This document shows, in pieces, positions 1 to 4,525 of a stretch of DNA of 5,973 nucleotides (the stretch's first letter is position 1; every line of letters begins with the position of its first letter). The notes beneath the pieces were generated by a model, which saw only the letters and a list, made by a program, of their open reading frames with translations, ran no database searches and was not told the origin of the DNA. Origin of the DNA: Deltaproteobacteria bacterium (lineage in GTDB: Bacteria; Myxococcota_A; Polyangia; Haliangiales; Haliangiaceae); assembly GCA_013813945.1 (NCBI GenBank), contig JACCQV010000570.1, positions 1 to 5,973 of the forward strand, written 5' to 3'. The position numbers and the translations under genes were made by a program.

Positions 1-2181
1 CCGCAGGCCGAGGCGCCGATGGTCCAGCAGGCGAACGGCTGGGCTCCGGTCCGTGTGTTCCCCATCCCGCAGTACACCGGAGCGTACGACGGACCACGGA
101 GTGACTTCCGCGAGACCGTGTACTGGAATCCCGCGGTCGAGACCAACGCGAACGGCGAGGCCGAGGTCACGTTCGTCGCGTCAGATGCCGTGACCTCGTT
201 CCGCGCGACAGCGGAGGGGTTCTCCGCGGCGGGTGCAGCCGGCGCCGGGACCATGACGTTCCAGAGCAAGCTGCCGATGACCCTCGATGCGCGGCTGCCT
301 GTCGAAGTGACCTCCGGTGACACCGTGCGCCTCCCGATCACGCTGGCGAACGAGACCTCCGAGCCGATCGACGCGACGCTGTCCACCCAGTTCGGTGCGG
401 CATTCAAGCTCACGAGCAATCCAGTGACCGGCACGATCAAGCTGAAGGCGAAGGAGAAGCAGACGCTGTTCTTCCCGCTCGAGGTCGTCGCCACCGACGG
501 CAACGCGGACATCGAGATCAAGCTGACGGCCCGCGGTCTCCACGACGAGATCAAGAAGAGGATCCGCGTGGTCCCGCGTGGCTTCCCGATCGAGGTCGCA
601 GCGTCCGGCACCGCGAAGGCGGGTCAAGCTGCGCGCCACACCCTCGACCTCGCGGGCGCGATGCCCGGAACGATCAAGGCGAGCGTGACGATGTATCCAT
701 CGCCGGTCGCCGCGATGACCAAGGGCATGGACGCGATGATCGCCGAGCCCGGCGGCTGCTTCGAGCAGGCATCGTCGACGAACTATCCGAACATCATGAT
801 CCTCGGCTATCTCAATTCGACGGACGCAGCCGATCCGGCGCTCGTCGCCAAGACGCAGGGCGTGTTGACGAAGGGCTACAAGCTGCTGACCGGCTACGAG
901 ACGACGCAGAAGGGCTACGAGTGGTTCGGCCAGACGCCCGGCCACGAGGCGCTCACGGCCTACGGCCTGATGCAGTTCGCCGACATGGCCAAGGTGTTCG
1001 ATGTCGACAAGACGATGGTCGAGCGCACCGCGGCATGGTTGATGAGCCGGCGTGATTCGCAGGGCGGCTTCCAGCGCAGCGCGCAGGCGCTCGACTCGTT
1101 CGGTCGCGCGAGTCCGGCAACGACGAACGCGTACATCATGTGGGCGCTCGCGGAGGCGAAGCGCACGAACGGAATGACGAAGGAGCTCGCGATGCAGACC
1201 ACGCTCGGCGGCGAGACCCGCGATCCCTACCTTCTCGCGCTCGCCACGAACACCACGCTCGCAGCCGCGCCGAAGGCCACCGACGGCGCTGCGATGGCGA
1301 AGCGGCTCGTTGGCCTGCAGGCGAAGGACGGCAGCTTCACCGGCGCCAAGGAGACGATCACGATGTCCGGCGGCGACTCGCTGACGATCGAGACCACGGC
1401 ACTCGCCGTGCTCGCCCTGCTCAAGGCGTCACCGAACAGCGAGTACGAGGCGCAGATCCGCGCCGGCGTCGATTGGCTCAACAGCAAGCGCGGGGGGTAC
1501 GGCTCGTGGGGCAACACGCAGGCCACGATCCTCGGGCTCAAGGCACTGACCGCGTACACCGAGCACGCGCGCCAGATGGCGTCGCCCGGCACTGCAACGC
1601 TGATCGTCAACGGCAAGGAAGCGGGAACGATCAAGTTCGACAAGGGTCGCCGCGATGCGCTCGTGTGGGACGACTTCGCGACCAAGCTGCAGCCCGGCAA
1701 GAACACGATCGAGGTGCGCCTCGACAGCAAGGCTGCCCTTCCCTACTCCGTCGCGGTCTCGTATCGCTCCCCGACGCCAGCGTCATCGCCGCGCTCGAAG
1801 ATCACGATGACCACGCAGTTGCTCGCGACGAAGGCGAAGATGGGCGAAGGCGTCACCTTGCGCACGCACATCGAGAACACGACGAACGCCGGCATCCCGA
1901 TGACGCTCGCGCGCGTCGGCATCCCGGGCGGCATGGTGTTCCAGACCTGGCAGCTCAAGGAGCTGCGTGACAAGGGCCTGATCGACTTCTACGAGACCCG
2001 CCCACGCGAGGTGATTCTCTACTGGCGCGCGCTGCCGCCGTCCGCGAAGAAGGACGTCGACATCAATCTCCTCGCGGCAGTGCCCGGCACCTACGAGGCA
2101 CCGGCAAGCAGCTCGTACCTCTACTACACGGCCGAGGACAAGACCTGGACGAAGCCGGTCTCGATCACCATCGAGAAGTGA
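1..2181 (+). CDS. Alpha-2-macroglobulin family protein, C-terminal part (5' end outside window)
   Basis: Frame 1 is open from the first base to the TGA at 2179-2181, giving 726 residues. The ATG at 19 is internal, because the frame continues to the left edge. Numbering from base 1: residues 35-44 (DFRETVYWNP) open the conserved macroglobulin domain that follows the bait region. Residues 251-256 read GGCFEQ, the CxEQ thioester motif, with Cys253 and Gln256 forming the internal thioester. An alpha-helical toroid follows to about residue 530, with characteristic blocks such as ALTAYGLMQF and GGYGSWGNTQAT. Residues about 599-726 form the C-terminal receptor-binding-type beta domain, ending in a Tyr-rich SSSYLYY block. 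Known role of the family: cleavage of the bait by an attacking protease exposes the thioester, which traps the protease covalently; bacterial forms sit in the periplasm or envelope. The signal peptide and bait are not visible. A pbpC partner gene, common beside some bacterial members, is not in the window. The family call is firm; the target protease is unknown. Confidence 0.94.
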   Translation, partial: PQAEAPMVQQANGWAPVRVFPIPQYTGAYDGPRSDFRETVYWNPAVETNANGEAEVTFVASDAVTSFRATAEGFSAAGAAGAGTMTFQSKLPMTLDARLPVEVTSGDTVRLPITLANETSEPIDATLSTQFGAAFKLTSNPVTGTIKLKAKEKQTLFFPLEVVATDGNADIEIKLTARGLHDEIKKRIRVVPRGFPIEVAASGTAKAGQAARHTLDLAGAMPGTIKASVTMYPSPVAAMTKGMDAMIAEPGGCFEQASSTNYPNIMILGYLNSTDAADPALVAKTQGVLTKGYKLLTGYETTQKGYEWFGQTPGHEALTAYGLMQFADMAKVFDVDKTMVERTAAWLMSRRDSQGGFQRSAQALDSFGRASPATTNAYIMWALAEAKRTNGMTKELAMQTTLGGETRDPYLLALATNTTLAAAPKATDGAAMAKRLVGLQAKDGSFTGAKETITMSGGDSLTIETTALAVLALLKASPNSEYEAQIRAGVDWLNSKRGGYGSWGNTQATILGLKALTAYTEHARQMASPGTATLIVNGKEAGTIKFDKGRRDALVWDDFATKLQPGKNTIEVRLDSKAALPYSVAVSYRSPTPASSPRSKITMTTQLLATKAKMGEGVTLRTHIENTTNAGIPMTLARVGIPGGMVFQTWQLKELRDKGLIDFYETRPREVILYWRALPPSAKKDVDINLLAAVPGTYEAPASSSYLYYTAEDKTWTKPVSITIEK
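2159..2176. terminator. Perfect 7-bp hairpin at the convergent gene ends
   Basis: TCTCGAT (2159-2165) and ATCGAGA (2170-2176) are perfect inverted copies around the 4-base loop CACC. The hairpin lies just before the macroglobulin stop codon (2179-2181) and contains the aminopeptidase stop codon (2165-2167 on the minus strand). A symmetric stem here would form in transcripts from either side. No T-tract follows on either strand, so a classical Rho-independent terminator is not shown. It may be a weak bidirectional terminator, an mRNA 3'-end stabiliser, or chance within coding sequence. Confidence 0.3.
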
Positions 2182-3502
2182 GCACGTTGCGGCCGGCGAG
2201 CATGACGCCGGCGAGCGACGCTGCGAGCAACAGCCCGAGCAGCGTCCACCTGCATGCAGGTGTCTCGTCCGAAGGGGTGGTCAGCGTCGACGCGGTGGGA
2301 TTCCACAGCTCGCCCTTGCCGAGCTCGATCGCGAACGACGCCCCGAGGCGCGCGAACTTCAAGGCGTGCGCGGCGTTGTTGCCGCTCCGCTCGAGCGTGT
2401 CGTTCCGGGTGTGAATCGAGCGGTTGCTCTGCTTCATCCGCGATTCGAACGGCATCGAGGCCGGCACGCCGGCGCGATACCAGCTCGCATGGTCCGAGCA
2501 CGCATAGCCACATGCATCGAGTCCCCAGGTCGCGCCGACGTAGGTGTCGATCAGCTGGGTCAAGAACGTGTTCTGAGCAGCGCTGGTGAAGTCCTTCATC
2601 AGCCAGATGTCCTTGTCGGACCCCTGGTAGTTCGTCATGTCGAGCTGGAGCACGCCGACGACGTTGACCTCTCGCTTCTTGAAGTCGCGGACGATGCCCT
2701 GCGATCCACGAAGTCCGACCTCCTCCGCCGCATACGCCATCACCTTGATCGTGCGCGCTGGCCGGAAGTCCTTCGCGAGCAGCACGCGCGTGATCTCGGT
2801 GAGCGTCGCGATGCCCGACGCATCGTCATCCGCGCCGGGCGCGGTGCTGGTGTTGCCGCCGACCGCGATCGAATCGAGGTGTCCGCCGATCACGACCACC
2901 TCGTTCGCCAGCGTCGATCCGGGAATCGTCAGGATCACCGATTGCTGCGCGTAGCCGTGATCGAACAGCTCGATCGTGACGTCGGTCCGCGCCGTGAAGC
3001 TCCGCCAGCGATCGCGCAACCAGGTCGACGCGGCCGCGCCGCTCGGAGACTGGTAGTAGCGGTTCTGCATCGCGGACAGCTCGCCGATCGTGCCGAGGAT
3101 CCGATTGGCCTCCAGCGCGGGGAGCACGGCGTTGACCGCCGCGGCCTGGTCGAGCGTGTAGTCGATCGTCACCTCGGACGCGAGCGGCGGATGGAGTGCG
3201 GAGCGCGCTTCTTCGAGCGACTCGTGCAGGATGAACCCACCGCAGCGGTGATGCTGCTCGTGCATCTGCTCGGACAGCTCCTCGAGATCCTCGGCATCGA
3301 ACGCGATCACCGAGACGCCGTTCTCGGACTCGATGACATCGAACATGGCGCCGTGCTGGGCGGCCACGGCCCGCGCCGTGCCGATGGCATCCGTACCGAT
3401 CGAGATGTAGCGCTGGCCGTACTCGGCGGGAGCGTCGTCGGGTTCGTGGACGGGAACCGTGCATCCGGCAATGCCGGCAACAAGCAGCAGGGTGCGATGC
3501 AT
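2165..3502 (-). CDS. M28 family zinc aminopeptidase (bacterial leucyl aminopeptidase type), lipoprotein
   Basis: 445 residues. It removes N-terminal amino acids from peptides with a two-zinc site. The start at 3502 is chosen because it begins a lipoprotein signal: MHRTLLLVAG followed by the lipobox IAGC, with Cys14 as the predicted lipidated residue. The frame stays open upstream, but that part is Arg-rich and antisense to the next gene. Residues about 20-120 look like a propeptide and about 180-395 are the catalytic domain. All the family's metal ligands are visible: His208 (GGHLDS), Asp in the 225-227 run (PGADDDASG), Glu261 next to catalytic Glu260 (YAAEEVGLRGS), Asp288 (QLDMTNY) and His338 (CSDHASW). 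Cys331 and Cys335 (CGYAC) match the disulfide of the Vibrio proteolyticus/Aeromonas aminopeptidase, which it closely resembles from memory. Odd point: a hydrophobic helix (about 419-436), preceded by Cys417, ends the protein. The ribosome site is weak (GGGGA, 2 bases from ATG). It may be co-transcribed with the 106-residue gene upstream. The substrate preference is inferred only. Confidence 0.95.
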   Translation of the reverse strand: MHRTLLLVAGIAGCTVPVHEPDDAPAEYGQRYISIGTDAIGTARAVAAQHGAMFDVIESENGVSVIAFDAEDLEELSEQMHEQHHRCGGFILHESLEEARSALHPPLASEVTIDYTLDQAAAVNAVLPALEANRILGTIGELSAMQNRYYQSPSGAAASTWLRDRWRSFTARTDVTIELFDHGYAQQSVILTIPGSTLANEVVVIGGHLDSIAVGGNTSTAPGADDDASGIATLTEITRVLLAKDFRPARTIKVMAYAAEEVGLRGSQGIVRDFKKREVNVVGVLQLDMTNYQGSDKDIWLMKDFTSAAQNTFLTQLIDTYVGATWGLDACGYACSDHASWYRAGVPASMPFESRMKQSNRSIHTRNDTLERSGNNAAHALKFARLGASFAIELGKGELWNPTASTLTTPSDETPACRWTLLGLLLAASLAGVMLAGRNVLTSRW

Positions 3503-3531
3503 CGTCCCCGAGTCTAGCAGCTGGAGGTGAG

Positions 3532-3558
3532 GCCGACTAACGGACTCGCTCAGTCGGC
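3532..3558 (-). terminator. GC-rich hairpin across the stop of the 106-residue gene
   Basis: GCCGACT (3532-3538) and AGTCGGC (3552-3558) are perfect 7-base inverted copies with a 13-base loop. Read on the minus strand, the stem begins in the last codons of the 106-residue gene, includes its TGA, and ends before the aminopeptidase start. No run of T follows. It could reduce read-through into the aminopeptidase gene or stabilise the upstream message. One arm also falls inside the 27-bp tandem repeat, so the hairpin may be a by-product of repetitive sequence. Confidence 0.22.
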
Positions 3559-3870
3559 GGTCGGCGGAAGCGGCTCCGCATCGGCGGTCGGCGGCAGTGG
3601 CTCCGCATCGGCGTCGACGGCGCTCTCGGCGACGTGCTTGTTGCGCTCGAGCCAGCGACTCATGTCGGCGACGACGACCTGCGGGATATGGCCGAGATCT
3701 CCGGTGAGCAGCTCGCCGATCGTCGCGAGTGCGAGATCGATGTCGCTGCGGGTCTGGAGATCGTCCTCGCGAAGTGTCTCGCGCCGAGCCTCGAGCTCGG
3801 CCTTGCGTGCCTGGACACGGGCGATCATCGGCTGGCCCATCGTCGCATCCACGCTGTTGATATGAGTCAT
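3550..3870 (-). CDS. Unrecognised 106-residue acidic-tailed protein
   Basis: I do not recognise a family. The start at 3870 (MTHINSVDATMG) is preferred over an upstream ATG at 3909, because an AGGA ribosome site lies 6 bases before it and the extra 13 residues are low-complexity. Codons are strongly G/C-ending, matching the neighbouring genes. Residues about 15-57 are rich in Arg, Glu, Ala and Leu and should form long helices, possibly a short coiled coil; about 60-80 holds HIPQVVVADMSRWLERN. The tail (residues 86-106) is two copies of ADAEPLPPT plus AD, acidic and Pro-rich, so probably disordered. There is no signal peptide or membrane segment, so it is expected in the cytoplasm. It lies 47 bp upstream of the aminopeptidase gene on the same strand and diverges from the 152-residue gene. 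Being real is likely from codon use and ribosome site; function is unknown. Confidence 0.66.
   Translation of the reverse strand: MTHINSVDATMGQPMIARVQARKAELEARRETLREDDLQTRSDIDLALATIGELLTGDLGHIPQVVVADMSRWLERNKHVAESAVDADAEPLPPTADAEPLPPTAD
3554..3613. repeat. 27-bp tandem duplication (2 copies plus 6 bp)
   Basis: Copies at 3554-3580 and 3581-3607 differ at two bases, and a further 6 bases (3608-3613) continue the pattern. The unit length is a multiple of three and encodes ADAEPLPPT in the minus-strand 106-residue protein, so copy-number change would lengthen or shorten its tail without a frameshift. The near identity at DNA level suggests a recent duplication. Confidence 0.85.
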
Positions 3871-3995
3871 CCGGCGTCCTGAAGCACTCGCCGTGCCGTG
3901 GCCGTGCACGTCTCACCGTGCCTCCACGCGACAGCTCGTCGGCGAATTCGCCCACCGGGCGATCGCGCTCCATGAGTGGGCTGTAGGCTTGGAGG
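3871..3995. promoter_or_regulatory. Divergent intergenic region with palindrome and repeated CCGTG
   Basis: This 125-bp region separates two divergent genes and should hold promoters for both. It contains a perfect 12-bp palindrome, GGCGAATTCGCC (3941-3952), placed near the middle-right. CCGTG occurs four times at 3891, 3896, 3902 and 3916, two of these as CCGTGCC 25 bp apart. These are possible regulator-binding sites. I find no convincing paired -35/-10 hexamers for either gene; TAGGCT at 3984-3989 is a weak -10 candidate for the plus-strand gene. The region's role as a promoter region is inferred from gene orientation. Confidence 0.4.
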
Positions 3996-4454
3996 ATGGG
4001 CAACGACGGGGACCTGACCGCGGCGATACTGCCGGCGTTCCTGGCGGCCCGACCAGATGGTTACTACGATCACGAGGACGGGCTCGCCGCCGGCCACGAC
4101 GAGTACATGCGTGACGTGTCGCTGGTCTGCACGCTGACCTGCGCGCCGCGAGCCGCGGTCGGCGAGCTGATCGGGTCCCGTCTGTCGCCGGCCGCGTGCG
4201 CAGAGTTCCTGCTCGGCTATCGCGCCCCGACCTCGATCGCGGACGTTCGTGCGACTGCGCAGGCTTTCGGCAGCCAGTACACGGGTGAGCTCACGCCACG
4301 GGGCGCAGTGGCGCTGACCATCCTCGAGCACGAGCTCGCGGCGTTCCCGGATCCGGAGCTCGCCCTCCTGCTCCAGCTCGCGCGCCGTAACGACATCCGG
4401 CTGCGGGCGTACCTGGTCAAGCTCGGGCTGAGTCAACCGGTAACTGGTCGGTAG
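3996..4454 (+). CDS. Unrecognised 152-residue helical protein
   Basis: I do not recognise a family. The ATG at 3996 follows an in-frame TAG at 3984-3986, so no longer version is possible; the next in-frame ATG is at residue 38 and would remove an acidic His/Tyr-containing segment (GYYDHEDGLAAGHDEYM). Codons are consistently G/C-ending, unlike the opposite-strand frame here, which is Arg/Glu-rich and looks like a shadow. The protein is Ala/Leu-rich and should be mostly helical, with no signal peptide or clear membrane segment, so probably cytoplasmic. It has three cysteines, at about residues 45, 49 (LVCTLTCAP) and 69. An oddity is that GGAGG (3991-3995) directly touches the ATG, too close for normal ribosome pairing. 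It lies 71 bp upstream of the kinase gene on the same strand; a shared transcript is possible but unproven. The gene call rests on codon use and an uninterrupted frame; function is unknown. Confidence 0.62.
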   Translation: MGNDGDLTAAILPAFLAARPDGYYDHEDGLAAGHDEYMRDVSLVCTLTCAPRAAVGELIGSRLSPAACAEFLLGYRAPTSIADVRATAQAFGSQYTGELTPRGAVALTILEHELAAFPDPELALLLQLARRNDIRLRAYLVKLGLSQPVTGR

Positions 4455-4525
4455 TAGTGGCGATTACGGTTTTCTGAGAAAAATCGACCTAGTGGCGCCG
4501 GCGGATTCCACGATATAGCTCGTAG
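4455..4525 (+). promoter_or_regulatory. AT-rich leader region before the kinase gene
   Basis: This 71-bp gap holds the most AT-rich patch in the window (about 4470-4484). TTTTC (4470-4474) and GAAAA (4478-4482) are inverted copies around TGA. TAGTGGCG occurs twice, at 4455-4462 and 4490-4497, 35 bp apart, flanking this patch. TATAGC at 4514-4519 is a possible -10 element, 4 of 6 matches to TATAAT, and would place transcription start close to the GTG at 4526. No good -35 is seen at the usual distance. A promoter here is plausible but not proven. Confidence 0.4.

Noticed and set aside
1140..1970. Plus-strand Arg/His-rich frame inside the macroglobulin gene
   Set aside because: It is a frame shadow inside conserved thioester-protein coding sequence with no ribosome site or motif.
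2192..2216. Direct repeat GCCGGCGAGC, two copies 15 bp apart
   Set aside because: It encodes the LAG-VM-LAG part of the C-terminal hydrophobic helix, so codon reuse explains it.
2249..2260. Perfect palindrome CCTGCATGCAGG
   Set aside because: It lies inside the aminopeptidase coding region at Cys417 and is away from any gene start, so coincidence is the simplest reading.
2366..3517. Long plus-strand open frame (383 residues) opposite the aminopeptidase
   Set aside because: It is antisense to a gene with a complete catalytic motif set, is Arg/Val/Asp-rich without recognisable motifs, and exists because GC-rich codons leave few stops on the other strand.
3503..4003. N-terminal extension of the aminopeptidase frame up to 4003
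   Set aside because: The added 167 residues are Arg-rich and overlap the 106-residue gene in another frame; the ATG at 3502 begins a clear lipoprotein signal.
3867..4436. Minus-strand open frame of 189 residues opposite the 152-residue gene
   Set aside because: Its composition is Arg/Glu-rich like other shadows, and the plus-strand frame has the G/C-ending codon pattern of the neighbours.
4493..4507. Possible sigma-54 promoter beginning TGGC before the kinase gene
   Set aside because: The expected TTGC block at the right spacing is absent; GATT is found instead.
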